Of a stretch of DNA of 64,000 bases, positions 55,446 through 64,000 are shown one piece after another (the stretch's first letter is position 1; each line of letters opens with the position of its first letter). The stretch is from Trinickia violacea. GTDB taxonomy: Bacteria; Pseudomonadota; Gammaproteobacteria; Burkholderiales; Burkholderiaceae. The stretch is from the NCBI RefSeq assembly GCF_005280735.1, contig NZ_CP040077.1:3162001-3226000 (forward strand), given 5' to 3'. Both the position numbers and the translations under genes were made by a program. The notes under the pieces are model-generated. The model was not told the origin of the DNA. It made no database searches and saw only the letters and a list, made by a program, of their open reading frames with translations.

Positions 55446-55564
55446 TTGCAAATGAACACCGCGAAAGTCTCAATGGCCCCGAGCGCACTAGTACCAGGTT
55501 GTCCCGATTGCCGAAGTAGGCCTCACGATGACGCATTCACCGATCGCCCGCGGCCACAACGAAG

Positions 55565-57469
55565 CTAACGCGCAAGTGGCGGTGTAGTGGGGCTGACCAC
55601 CCATTCAAAACAAGAGAACGGCGTCAGACTCAGCGGGGCCCCGCCGACCATCCGCGCAGACTGAAGCCTGCCAGTGAGGTTGGCGACCAGAACCCGAGTG
55701 ACGCCTCGCTCGTCCGTAGCGCCGAAACCCACAATGCTGCCGGCGCCCCCCGAGCGGCAGACAACCCGACGCGTGCCGGCCATGCTTGCAAGCAGGCGAG
55801 CCACATAGAATGCGGGATAACGCTGCCCCGAATGACTGATGATGCCGCGAGGACCTGTGAGCCCGCCGAGCGTGAGGCATTCAATGTTTGCACCGGACAG
55901 AGACGCGGCATAACCGGCCAGCCATGCCGCGCCGAACCGGGCATGTTCGCGGGGGTCTTCCTCGGCCATCGGTATCCGCTCACGATTGGGGTTGGACATC
56001 GTGCGTGACCCATAGGGGTTCTGCCGCATCCCGATAGAGACGGGTCCTATCGCATAGGGCTTCGAACCGATCAATGCCCGGCAAGAACGGGTGATGTGCG
56101 GCACGGCCTCGAGTGTCTGCATCACGCTACGGTCGTCCGCCGCGTGAACGATCGGGCACGTTGCATGGCTGACCCAGTCGACCATGTCGAACGGCGGTCG
56201 CTTCCTGTTCAACTCCGTGAAGTAACTAAGCATGCCGCCCCCCAGCCGGACGTCGGGAAAGACACGCCGCGCTTCCCGATACACCTCGTCCAGCGGAGGA
56301 CACGGTCCCGGCTCACTGCCGGGCGGATCCGAACGGCGATGAGCGGCGGGCGTGACGAAGATGCCTGAGAGGCTCAAGCCCACGTCGGCGATCAGGGCAG
56401 CCAGGGTGGTCAATTCACATCGCGGTTCCAAGACGCCCGGCAGGACATATTCCAGAATCGCCGGAATGCCGGAGCGTAGCTGCAATTCGGCGAGACGAGC
56501 GAGCTCGCTTCGGCCGTGCCCGGCAAGCGGATCAAAGTGCAATGTCAGACGTTGTGGACCGAGCTCTGCGAGGGCGTCGAGATTCGCCAGCGCGGACTCG
56601 ACTTCGGCTGGCGCGACGGCAATGCCAAGACTCGGCATCACTTCGTCCGTTATCGCGAGATCGAGGTGAACATCGACGTCCCTGCCGGTCACGCGAGAAG
56701 CCCCGCCGCGCTCCGGAACACGGCGTTTGACTTCGATCCTGACGACCTGTTCTTGGGCGGAGCCGGCTGCCATGACATAGGGCCATGGCAACGCGAGCGG
56801 CCTCGAGTACGTCTTGTACGAGGCATCGGACCAGTTCCGCTGATCTTCCATTTCGAACACGTCGCCAAGCAACGTGCAACGCACTGTCAGGCCGCTTTGC
56901 AGTTCGTGCTCGATGGCGCGTATATCCTTGAATGGCTGCCGCGGATCGATCAATTCGGGAAAGCGTGACGATTCGATTGAGCCGTCGGTGTGCGTGATTC
57001 GCGCGGGCACGCCGGCGACATCCGCTATCGGATGCAACACGCAGAAGCCGCAACGCGCGATCGTACAATCGGTTCTCGCGCGGCATCTCGACAGACACTC
57101 GAGCTCGCCACGGGCGTCACAGCGAATCTCGACCGTGTACGACAACGCTCCGCCATCCGGGTTCGTGCACTCGGCCGAATAGGTAATGTGAAGCGAAACG
57201 GCCGATTCGACTACCGTGACATCGCTGGCTGCCGGTCGGCACGTTCCCCAGTCCCTGTCACGCACCAGGAAAGACACGGCACGGATGACTTCGATGCCGT
57301 CAAAGCGGATATTGCGTAACGCCCCCTCGACGACATCGATCGACCAGGGGCCGACCGTGAACGTGTCGCAAGCCGGCTCGGCCTGCAACGTACCGTAGCA
57401 AGCCAGGGTCTCCTCCGGCTCTCTGACTGTAGTGGCGCCTCTGCCTTCGCGGTCGCACATGCTGCTCAT
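55565..57469 (-). CDS. apnL: D-apionate lactonase (ApnL family)
   Basis: The start is placed at ATG 57469, 10 bp after the RuBisCO-like gene ends; 634 residues. I recognise the family from its N-terminal segment (FTVGPWSIDVVEGALRNIRF then RAVSFLVRDRDWGTC), its middle TIM-barrel-like part (LTLHFDPLAGH, then a SGIFVTPAAHRRSDPPGS region) and a C-terminal beta domain (IISHSGQRYPAFYVARLL). Known members hydrolyse D-apionolactone to D-apionate in D-apiose breakdown. The adjacent RuBisCO-like protein and sugar ABC transporter are the usual companions of this lactonase. Catalytic residues are not evident by eye. Confidence 0.82.
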   Translation of the reverse strand: MSSMCDREGRGATTVREPEETLACYGTLQAEPACDTFTVGPWSIDVVEGALRNIRFDGIEVIRAVSFLVRDRDWGTCRPAASDVTVVESAVSLHITYSAECTNPDGGALSYTVEIRCDARGELECLSRCRARTDCTIARCGFCVLHPIADVAGVPARITHTDGSIESSRFPELIDPRQPFKDIRAIEHELQSGLTVRCTLLGDVFEMEDQRNWSDASYKTYSRPLALPWPYVMAAGSAQEQVVRIEVKRRVPERGGASRVTGRDVDVHLDLAITDEVMPSLGIAVAPAEVESALANLDALAELGPQRLTLHFDPLAGHGRSELARLAELQLRSGIPAILEYVLPGVLEPRCELTTLAALIADVGLSLSGIFVTPAAHRRSDPPGSEPGPCPPLDEVYREARRVFPDVRLGGGMLSYFTELNRKRPPFDMVDWVSHATCPIVHAADDRSVMQTLEAVPHITRSCRALIGSKPYAIGPVSIGMRQNPYGSRTMSNPNRERIPMAEEDPREHARFGAAWLAGYAASLSGANIECLTLGGLTGPRGIISHSGQRYPAFYVARLLASMAGTRRVVCRSGGAGSIVGFGATDERGVTRVLVANLTGRLQSARMVGGAPLSLTPFSCFEWVVSPTTPPLAR

Positions 57470-57479
57470 ATCGACAGGA

Positions 57480-58724
57480 TCACTTCCAGAATCGCAAAGC
57501 ATCCTGCAAGGCAGGATGATGCTTCGCATGACGTTCGAGCGGCACGCCCTCCATGGCCGCAATCCAGGCCTGCCGCATCGCGTCGACACCCGCAGCGATC
57601 CCTCCCGGGTGCCCGAAGATACCGCCGCCTGCCGTGTGGATCAGGTCTGTGCAACGGATCGCCGCAAAGGTCGGCGCCGCCTGAAGTCCGGTCTGTCCCG
57701 AGCTGAACACCGGCATCGCAGGTAGCGGCGCCTCCGGCATGACCGGTGACAGCACAGCGCGCGCGGCTGCGATGACGCTTTCGTCGGACTCGCTGAACTT
57801 GTTGGCGAGGCCGTTCACGTGGAGATGATCGGCGCCGAGGAGCCGCCAGATCTGCTGCCACGGCGCGTAGTCCCACCCCAGATGCGGACTGCGCGACAGA
57901 TAGCCCCAGCCCGCCCGGTGCGCATGGATCGGCAGTTGCGAATGACGCCGCAGCTCATGCAAGCCCACGAGCCCGACGGAATTCAGCACCGCCATCACGC
58001 ACGTGCCCCCCTCCTCGAGCACCAGGTCATGACGGCGCCGCATCTGATCAAGCTCGCCAGTCAGATTGAACGCAACCATCACTTTCTTGCCGGTGCGCTC
58101 CGCATGCTCGTTGACCACTCGCATGACCGCACGCACGCGTTCATCAAACGGGCAATGCGGACCATCGCCCTGCAGTTCGTCATCCTTGATGAAATCGATG
58201 CCGCCGGCTACGAGTTCGCGTACGTGCTCAGCCGTCGCTTCCGGGGCCAACCCGACACTTGGCTTGATGATGGTGCCGATGATCGGGCCATGCTCGACTC
58301 CCGCCATCCGGCGGGTGCCCTCGATGCCGAACGCGGGCCCCGGGTAAGCGGCAGCGAACGACGGCGGCAACCGCAAGCCCGTCAGGCGCAGCCCCGACAC
58401 CTGGCGCAGCTCGAACAGATTGCCCGCGATCGTCGACATGAGGTTCGGCAATGACGGGCCCATGTTCTCGATGGGCCAGGACAGCTCCAGCTCGCATTGC
58501 GTGTAGAAGTTCGAGCGCATTCCGCCTGGCAGGCTCGGCTTATACGTTTGCCCGAGGATCTCGAGCCGTTCGACCCGCGCGCCCGAGCGCTCCTTGAGCT
58601 CCCGGGTCTCGCCAGGGAGGGCGACGAACGTGCCGCTCGATTGCTCGCCGGCAATCGCGTCCGCCGCCGCGCGGGGATCCGTTCCGGTCTCGAGCCAGTA
58701 TTTGGCATGAATTCGCTCAGTCAC
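57480..58724 (-). CDS. RuBisCO-like protein, D-apionate pathway type
   Basis: GTG start at 58724 behind GGGAG; 414 residues. The fold motifs are those of RuBisCO large-subunit relatives: GTIIKPSVGL (a lysine as in the K175 loop), DFIKDDELQGD with the metal-binding KDDE set and the lysine to be carbamylated, HAHRAGWGYLSRS with the histidine, FSSGQTG and the phosphate loop TAGGGIFGHPGG. The CO2-fixing loop-6 lysine region is not present. Members beside ApnL act on 3-oxo-isoapionate 4-phosphate as decarboxylase or transcarboxylase/hydrolase. Which of the two applies cannot be told here. Confidence 0.87.
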   Translation of the reverse strand: MTERIHAKYWLETGTDPRAAADAIAGEQSSGTFVALPGETRELKERSGARVERLEILGQTYKPSLPGGMRSNFYTQCELELSWPIENMGPSLPNLMSTIAGNLFELRQVSGLRLTGLRLPPSFAAAYPGPAFGIEGTRRMAGVEHGPIIGTIIKPSVGLAPEATAEHVRELVAGGIDFIKDDELQGDGPHCPFDERVRAVMRVVNEHAERTGKKVMVAFNLTGELDQMRRRHDLVLEEGGTCVMAVLNSVGLVGLHELRRHSQLPIHAHRAGWGYLSRSPHLGWDYAPWQQIWRLLGADHLHVNGLANKFSESDESVIAAARAVLSPVMPEAPLPAMPVFSSGQTGLQAAPTFAAIRCTDLIHTAGGGIFGHPGGIAAGVDAMRQAWIAAMEGVPLERHAKHHPALQDALRFWK

Positions 58725-58797
58725 AGCGTTACTCCCTTAAGTGGTGGTACTGCCCGGCAATCCCTCGAGTCGATCGGATCGCCACGGCGTATTTCGC

Positions 58798-59712
58798 CTA
58801 AATCTTTCTTGCACCGTTTACCGGCAGCCTGATCGCATACAAGGACGTCGTCGCGCAGATAAAAAGATGATTGCGCTGCGGACCGCCGAACTCCACGTTC
58901 GCGACCGGCTCGCCGGTCTTGATCTTGCCGAGCAATGTGCCGTCGGGGTCGTAGCAGTGCACGCCGTCCGCGGCCCCCGCCCAGACGCGCCCCGATTGAT
59001 CGAGACGGATGCCGTCGAACATGCCGGACTGACAAGACGCGAACACCGCGCCGCCGCTCAACTCGCGATCGGCCGATACGTCGAACACCCGGATGTGGCG
59101 CGGGCCGTTTCTGACATGCGTCACGCCGCTGTCGACGATGTAAAGACGACGCTCGTCGGGCGCGAACGCCAAACCGTTCGGGCGCACGAAGTCGTCGGCG
59201 ACGACTTCGCACTCGCCAGTGCGCGCATCGACGCGATAGACATGGCACGCGCCGATCTCGGGGGTTGCCGCGAAGCCCTCGAAATCGGTGTCGATCCCAT
59301 AGGTCGGATCGGTGAACCAGATCGAGCCGTCCGACTTGACGACCACGTCGTTGGGGCTATTCAGCCGTTTGCCACGATAGTGCGATGCGAGCGTCGTCAC
59401 GCTGCCGTCGTGCTCCGTGCGGGTCACCGATCGCGAGCCATGCTCGCAGCGCACCGCGCGGCCTTGGCGGTCCAGCGTCTGTCCGTTTGCGAAATTGGCC
59501 GGTTGCAGGAACACGCTCACGCTGTGGTCCGTCTCGTCCCAACGCATCACGCGGTTGTTCGGGATGTCGCTCCACAGCAGGTAGCGGCCGGCCGGCACAT
59601 ACACCGGCCCTTCGGCCCAGCGGCAACCGCGGTAGAGCGTCCGGACCTGCTCGCTGCGGCGAACGCAAGACCGAAAACGCTCGTCCAATTCCTCGAAGTC
59701 ACCGTCTGCCAT
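58798..59712 (-). CDS. SMP-30/gluconolactonase family protein
   Basis: ATG 59712 follows GAGGGGCG; 304 residues. It is a six-bladed propeller with metal ligands likely in RWAEGPVYVPAG (glutamate, about 34), LNSPNDVVVKSDGSIWFTDP (asparagine), RPNGLAFAPDERRLYIVDSG (asparagine and aspartate), as in sugar lactonases. It probably opens a sugar lactone in the cytoplasm. It lies between the ABC permease and RuBisCO-like genes; together with ApnL, the block has two lactonases, which may serve two different lactones. Confidence 0.88.
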   Translation of the reverse strand: MADGDFEELDERFRSCVRRSEQVRTLYRGCRWAEGPVYVPAGRYLLWSDIPNNRVMRWDETDHSVSVFLQPANFANGQTLDRQGRAVRCEHGSRSVTRTEHDGSVTTLASHYRGKRLNSPNDVVVKSDGSIWFTDPTYGIDTDFEGFAATPEIGACHVYRVDARTGECEVVADDFVRPNGLAFAPDERRLYIVDSGVTHVRNGPRHIRVFDVSADRELSGGAVFASCQSGMFDGIRLDQSGRVWAGAADGVHCYDPDGTLLGKIKTGEPVANVEFGGPQRNHLFICATTSLYAIRLPVNGARKI

Positions 59713-59736
59713 GGCTCGCCCCTCGCGTTCCCGTGC

Positions 59737-60759
59737 TCAGGCCGCGCGTCGCCCGGCATCGCCGGTCGGCGGTGCTGGCCGGGCGCCCCGCGACGCCCGA
59801 CGCACGGCGCCGCCTCCCGCCATCGCGAGCACCGTGATGATCACGAGCCCTTGCACCACGTCCTGGACACCAGGCGGCAAACCCGCGATTTGCATCGTCG
59901 TCACGACGAGCACGAGCAACATGCTGCCGAACAGCGTGCCCAGCGGGGTCGCCGCGCCGCCGAATATCAGCGTGCCGCCAAGCACAACCGCGCCGAGCGA
60001 TTGCAACAGGTACGGCTGTCCCATCTCGAGAAAGGCGCCGCCGACGTAACCGCCGAGCAAAAGGCCCGCGAACGCGGCGAGCACCGAACTCGTCACGAAC
60101 GCGCTCGACGTCACCCACGACGCCCGCACACCGGCGAGCCTTGCCGCACGTACGTTCTGCCCGGCAGCGGACAGCATACGTCCGTAAGCCGTATAGCCCA
60201 GCAGCAGCGAAAAGATCACCGTGACAGCCAATGCGACGACGACGATCACGGGCATCGCGCCGATGCGTCCGGTCGCGATGAAGTGAATCGCCGGCGCGAC
60301 CTTGAAACCCGGAATGGCGCGGTTTGCGAGCAACGTCGCAGTGGCGAGAATGTAGCCGGTCGCGAGCGTCGCGATGATCGCGGGAATGCGGCACAGCACG
60401 ACGAGCAGCGCGTTCACCAGGCCGACCGCGAGCCCGAGTGCGAGCGTCGCGGCCAGTCCCGCGACGAGCCGGCCGTCGCTGCCGCCCATCACGATCAACG
60501 CGAGATAGGCGCTCAATGTCATCACGCTTGCGATCGAGAGATCGATGTTGCCGCGCCCCGTGGTGACGACGATCATCTGCCCGAGGGCACACAGCGCGAG
60601 GAACGAGCTGGACACGGCCACGCCGGACAGCGAACTCAGGCTGAAGCGACTCGTCACGAGCGACAGCGCGAGCCATAGCAGGACGACGGCAGCCGCGGCC
60701 CACACCCAGCGATTGCGCGCCGACCATTCGGTAAATCTGACGGAGGCTGAGTGTTTCAT
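59737..60759 (-). CDS. Sugar ABC transporter permease (RbsC type)
   Basis: 340 residues with about 9-10 hydrophobic segments and the family motif ALGQMIVVTTGRGNIDLSIASVMTLSAYLA, then AIIATLATGYILATATLLANRAIPGF and a closing GTLIFGGAATPLGTLFGSMLL. It forms part of the membrane channel for a ribose/apiose-like sugar. The start overlaps the stop of the fused ATPase-permease gene by ATGA. A second permease domain is in that fused protein, so the two would pair as a heterodimer. Confidence 0.9.
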   Translation of the reverse strand: MKHSASVRFTEWSARNRWVWAAAAVVLLWLALSLVTSRFSLSSLSGVAVSSSFLALCALGQMIVVTTGRGNIDLSIASVMTLSAYLALIVMGGSDGRLVAGLAATLALGLAVGLVNALLVVLCRIPAIIATLATGYILATATLLANRAIPGFKVAPAIHFIATGRIGAMPVIVVVALAVTVIFSLLLGYTAYGRMLSAAGQNVRAARLAGVRASWVTSSAFVTSSVLAAFAGLLLGGYVGGAFLEMGQPYLLQSLGAVVLGGTLIFGGAATPLGTLFGSMLLVLVVTTMQIAGLPPGVQDVVQGLVIITVLAMAGGGAVRRASRGARPAPPTGDAGRRAA

Positions 60760-63212
60760 TCGTCATTCCCCTTTCTGGTGACGAGCGCGCGCAGCGCCAG
60801 AATGACGACGAGCAGGACGCCCTGCACGGCCGCATTGAAATCGGAACTGACGTTGAGCGTGCCGAGCAGTGCGCCGATCAGCGAGAGTGCGACCGAGCCG
60901 GCGACCACGCCGGCGGGCGAGATGCGTCCGCCCATCAGGCTGCACCCGCCTATCACGACGCCCGCCACGCCAAGCAGCGTGTAGCTCGAGCCCGAGTTGA
61001 CGTCGCTCGCGGTGTTGATCGCAGTGAGCGCGAGCCCCGCGACAACGATGAACGACGCCGCGAGGACGTAGCGCAGCGCCGCATAGCGCGGCGCCGACCA
61101 GCCAGCGCGGACCATCGCCGCCGGATTGTTGCCGAACGCGCGCAGGCTCACGCCGAGCGGGCAGCGGTCGAGCATCCATGCGACCAGACCTGCCAACACG
61201 ATCAGCGCGAGCGACGTCGGCACGCCGGGCACCGACCAGCCGAACAACGCCGACAGCCATGCGGGACTCGACCCGCCCGGGGTCGGCTGCAGCGTGTGAC
61301 CGATGCCCATCCAGATGAAGGACGCCCCCAGCGTGATCACGATGGCCGGTATGCGACGCGCCTGGATCAGCCAGCCCAGCGCGCTGTAACACGCCATCGC
61401 GCAGACGAGGCTGAACACGCCCAGCGCGGGCTGATCGAAGAGCAGCGTCGCGCTCAACACGTTGGCTAGGCCAGCAAAGGCGCCCGCGCCGAGGTCGATC
61501 TCGCTGCCGCCGATGACGAACATCTGCCCGAGCGCGACGAGCACGAGCGGCAGCGCCGGGCCCAGCAGCAGATCGAGTCCGAACACGGACCCGGCGCTGG
61601 GATTGGCGATCATCATCGCGGCGAAGACGAGCACAAGGCTTGCAAACGGCGCCATCTGGACCACGCGCTGCCCCCCCTTGCCCGTGCCCGCCTCGGCCGC
61701 GGGGGAAGCGGCAGATGCGGCAGCGGGCTGCTCGAACGAAGCGTCCACGATCGCCTGCTCGCTGATCTCGCCGCCCGTCAGTTCGCGCACGACGCGACCG
61801 CCGGCAAAGACGAACACGCGATCGCATTCGAGGAACTCGAGGTCTTCGGTGGAATGCCAGAGCACGAGACGTCCAGAGCGGGCGACTTCGGCCACGAGCT
61901 TGTAGAAGTCGCGCTTCGCGGCAACGTCGACGCCGCGCGTCGGGTCGTCGAGCAGAATGATCGGCGCCTCGGAGACGAGCGCTCGCGCCATCAGTGCCTT
62001 CTGCTGATTGCCGCCGCTCAGGTCGAGGATGCCCGACGCAAGGCGGTTCGCATCCAGCCTGAGCCGTTCGGCCGAGGTTGCTGCAACGGCCCGCTCAGCA
62101 GAGTTCGTGACGGTGCGAAACGGTGAGCCGGTAGCAATCTTCCCGAGCGAAATGTTCGACAGTACCGACCACAACGGAAACACGCCTTCGCGCTGCCGGT
62201 CACCGGACACGAAGCTGACCGCGCCGCACCGCTCGACTTTCGTGGCGTCGCGCTTCGAGGGCTTGAAGATCTGATGCAATAGCGCTTTCTGGCCGCTGCC
62301 TTCGAGTCCGGCGAGGCCGACGATTTGCCCGGCCCGCAATGCGATCGGCTCCTCGCCGCCCGCCGCGCCACCACAGAGGCGCAGGCAGACGGCGCCCGTC
62401 GCGCCCTGATGATCGGCCGCCGCTTCCCGCAGCACCGCGGTCTCGCCGCCCATGAGCCGCACCAGCACCGGCACGGACGCATCCGCCGCCAGCCCCTCCC
62501 ACTCGAGGCGCCCGTTGCGAAGCAGCACGACACGTGTCGCCACGTCAACGATCTCGTGCAGCTTGTGACTGATGAAGATGAAGGCGAGACCCTCGGCCGC
62601 CTTCGCGTGAATAAAGGCGCGCAACTGGCGGCTGCGCTCCAGACCGAGCGACGAGGTCGGCTCGTCGAGAATGACGAGTCGCACGCCAGGCGCGGCGACC
62701 GTCCGGGCGATCTCCACCATCTGACGCTCGCCAATCGGCAAGTGCCCCGCTTCGGCATTGACATCGATGCCGTGGTTGGGGAACACGGCATCGAGTGCCG
62801 CGTGCGCGCGTTGGCGATAGGCCTGGCGCCACCCGGGGCGCGCCTTCGCGCCTTGCGGCGCCTCCAGGAAGAAGTTCTCCGCGACCGACAAGTTCGAGCA
62901 AAGCGAAAGCTCCTGATGGACGATGCGGATGCCCCGCTGCTGCGCCGCGTTCGCGTCGTAATCCTCCGGCTGCCCGGCTTGATCGCCGAAATCGATCGTT
63001 CCCGCGTCGGGCGACGTCACGCCGCACAGCATGCGCATCAGCGTGCTCTTGCCCGCACCGTTGCCGCCAACGAGTCCGATCACGTCGCCACATGCAACCG
63101 CGATCGAGATGTCGTCGTTCGCGCGGGTCGGCCCGTATATCTTCGTCAGATTGCGGGCACGGATGACCAGTTGTGCGCGGTTCTGCAAGTGCGCAGTGTT
63201 GTCGCGGTTCAT
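60756..63212 (-). CDS. Fused sugar ABC transporter: double ATPase plus permease
   Basis: ATG 63212 follows GGAGGCGCAA (an in-frame GTG at 63224 is possible); 818 residues. The first 500 residues form an RbsA-type double ATPase. Domain 1 has Walker A GGNGAGKST, signature region LPIGERQMVEIARTVA and Walker B LVILDEPTSS. Domain 2 has a degenerate Walker A (GLEGSGQKA), signature LSGGNQQKALMARAL and Walker B IILLDDPTRGVD. A permease of the RbsC type (about 510-815, ALGQMFVIGGSEIDLGAGAFAGLANVL) follows. These two parts are normally separate proteins. The fused gene is one of three transport genes of the apiose block. Confidence 0.9.
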   Translation of the reverse strand: MNRDNTAHLQNRAQLVIRARNLTKIYGPTRANDDISIAVACGDVIGLVGGNGAGKSTLMRMLCGVTSPDAGTIDFGDQAGQPEDYDANAAQQRGIRIVHQELSLCSNLSVAENFFLEAPQGAKARPGWRQAYRQRAHAALDAVFPNHGIDVNAEAGHLPIGERQMVEIARTVAAPGVRLVILDEPTSSLGLERSRQLRAFIHAKAAEGLAFIFISHKLHEIVDVATRVVLLRNGRLEWEGLAADASVPVLVRLMGGETAVLREAAADHQGATGAVCLRLCGGAAGGEEPIALRAGQIVGLAGLEGSGQKALLHQIFKPSKRDATKVERCGAVSFVSGDRQREGVFPLWSVLSNISLGKIATGSPFRTVTNSAERAVAATSAERLRLDANRLASGILDLSGGNQQKALMARALVSEAPIILLDDPTRGVDVAAKRDFYKLVAEVARSGRLVLWHSTEDLEFLECDRVFVFAGGRVVRELTGGEISEQAIVDASFEQPAAASAASPAAEAGTGKGGQRVVQMAPFASLVLVFAAMMIANPSAGSVFGLDLLLGPALPLVLVALGQMFVIGGSEIDLGAGAFAGLANVLSATLLFDQPALGVFSLVCAMACYSALGWLIQARRIPAIVITLGASFIWMGIGHTLQPTPGGSSPAWLSALFGWSVPGVPTSLALIVLAGLVAWMLDRCPLGVSLRAFGNNPAAMVRAGWSAPRYAALRYVLAASFIVVAGLALTAINTASDVNSGSSYTLLGVAGVVIGGCSLMGGRISPAGVVAGSVALSLIGALLGTLNVSSDFNAAVQGVLLVVILALRALVTRKGNDE

Positions 63213-63225
63213 TTGCGCCTCCACA

Positions 63226-64000
63226 CTACTTGCCCGCCAACAGATTCTTGTCGACCCAGGCTTGCGTGTAGGTGGGACTGACGATCATGCCCGAGGGACT
63301 GTTGACGTAGTCCTTGAGGTTGTCCTGCGTCACAGTGGCGACGGGCATGATCATCTTCTTCGGAGGCTGTGCGCCCTTGACGAGCGACAGGCTCAGGTAG
63401 AACGCGGTCGCGCCGATGCCCGGCGTCGTGTTCATCGAGATAGTCGTGTAGCCGCCCTTCTGGTTCTGCGCGGCCCACCACTTGATGAAGTCAGTGCTGC
63501 CGCCGCCTTCGATCACCGGCATCTTGTCGTGATACTGGCCACCGTACTGCTCGAATGCCTGCGCGATCCCGTAGTCGTCGCTGCCGCCCTGGCCAAGCAC
63601 CGCGTCGACGTGAGGCAGGCTCGGCAGCACGTTGGCGACCGCGGACTGGGCGACCGACGCGGTCGCCTGCCCGTATACCGTCGCCACAACCTTCACGTTC
63701 GGATACTGCTTGAGCACCTCCATCTGGGCGTTGTACATGTCGTTGTCGGGCGCCGATCCCTTCACGCCGCGCACCTGGATGACGTTGCCCTTGCCGCCGA
63801 TCTTCTTCATGACCCACTCGGCTTCCTGCTTCTTGTAGCCGGTGAAGTCGAAGTTGAGTTGGTAGTTGCAGGGCGCGCTCGCGACCGAGTCGAACGACAC
63901 CACCTTGATACCGGCCTGACAGGCTTTCTGGATGATGCCGTTCACCGCCGTTTCGGACGCCGCATCGACGGCGATTGCGTCCACTTTCTTGAGGATCAGC
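63226..64000 (-). CDS. Sugar ABC transporter periplasmic binding protein (5' end beyond window)
   Basis: The frame runs past the right edge, so the N-terminus and signal peptide are missing. The 257 residues seen are the second half of a ribose/xylose-type binding protein: LKKVDAIAVDAAS, GIKVVSFDS, a second lobe with GGKGNVIQVRG, VDAVLGQGGSDDYGIAQAF and a C-terminal ATVTQDNLKDYV. It captures the sugar for the fused ATPase-permease at 60756, whose start is only 14 bp away. Its ligand is probably D-apiose or apionate from the downstream genes. Confidence 0.88.
   Translation of the reverse strand, partial: LILKKVDAIAVDAASETAVNGIIQKACQAGIKVVSFDSVASAPCNYQLNFDFTGYKKQEAEWVMKKIGGKGNVIQVRGVKGSAPDNDMYNAQMEVLKQYPNVKVVATVYGQATASVAQSAVANVLPSLPHVDAVLGQGGSDDYGIAQAFEQYGGQYHDKMPVIEGGGSTDFIKWWAAQNQKGGYTTISMNTTPGIGATAFYLSLSLVKGAQPPKKMIMPVATVTQDNLKDYVNSPSGMIVSPTYTQAWVDKNLLAGK

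Noticed and set aside
58741..60678. A 645-codon plus-strand open frame
   Set aside because: It lies antisense to the SMP-30 and permease genes, is extremely Arg/His-rich and is a product of high GC codon bias. The minus-strand proteins match families throughout.
1..64000. CRISPR arrays, tRNA or rRNA genes
   Set aside because: No regularly spaced repeats, no tRNA-like cloverleaf and no rRNA sequence were noticed while reading both strands.

Overview
The window looks like a Burkholderiaceae chromosome segment, most likely Paraburkholderia, Caballeronia or Burkholderia. It is GC-rich, dense in ABC, beta-oxidation and plant-substrate genes, carries a short tyrosine recombinase of a kind familiar from this group, and has many long spurious antisense ORFs. 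This placement is inference from gene content; no rRNA or tRNA gene is visible to anchor it.

Layout. (1) 1-3397: a leftward enoyl-CoA hydratase and thiolase pair (the thiolase runs off the left edge), facing a rightward AraC-type regulator with a TTG start. (2) 3398-18505: a gene-poor accessory stretch. It holds three small unknown genes, a Tat-exported intradiol dioxygenase, a HAF-repeat remnant, a pepsin-family aspartic protease without signal peptide, a group II intron with a frameshifted reverse transcriptase, an exported hydrolase, a LysR regulator facing two glutathione S-transferases, a dead ISKra4-type insertion sequence with clean terminal repeats, and a diheme cytochrome c. (3) 18956-22353: an ECF sigma / anti-sigma unit with a 40-residue leader gene, followed by an exported beta-propeller-like protein. 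(4) 22453-23977: an intact second ISKra4-type element. (5) 24338-31549: an operon-like run with a polar amino acid ABC transporter, a C45-type Ntn hydrolase (frameshifted), a crotonase, an NDP-forming acyl-CoA ligase, a second crotonase and a truncated ORF. (6) 31874-38707: secreted epoxide-hydrolase-like and other exported proteins, an orphan binding protein, and a junction between an epoxide hydrolase fragment and a tyrosine recombinase. (7) 39067-42671: RpiR regulator, POT peptide transporter and isoaspartyl peptidase. (8) 43280-55407: a trans-4-hydroxy-L-proline catabolic block under a GntR/FCD regulator. (9) 55565-64000: a D-apiose/D-apionate block with ApnL lactonase, RuBisCO-like protein, SMP-30 lactonase and a sugar ABC transporter whose ATPase and one permease are fused.

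How the parts work together. Blocks 8 and 9 contain enzymes for hydroxyproline (abundant in plant cell-wall glycoproteins) and apiose (a plant cell-wall branched sugar), and block 7 handles peptides. The right third of the window therefore reads as a plant-cell-wall nutrient island. Four near-identical 15-bp sites (consensus TGGATMCAAWATMCA) lie in front of the GntR gene, the hydroxyproline operon, an MFS transporter gene and a malate/lactate-dehydrogenase-family gene. I infer that they are the GntR operators and tie these units into one regulon. Block 5 is the least explained metabolic unit: transporter, amide hydrolase, CoA ligase and crotonases suggest uptake and breakdown of an acylated amino compound. 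The pepsin homologue is the most unusual single gene.
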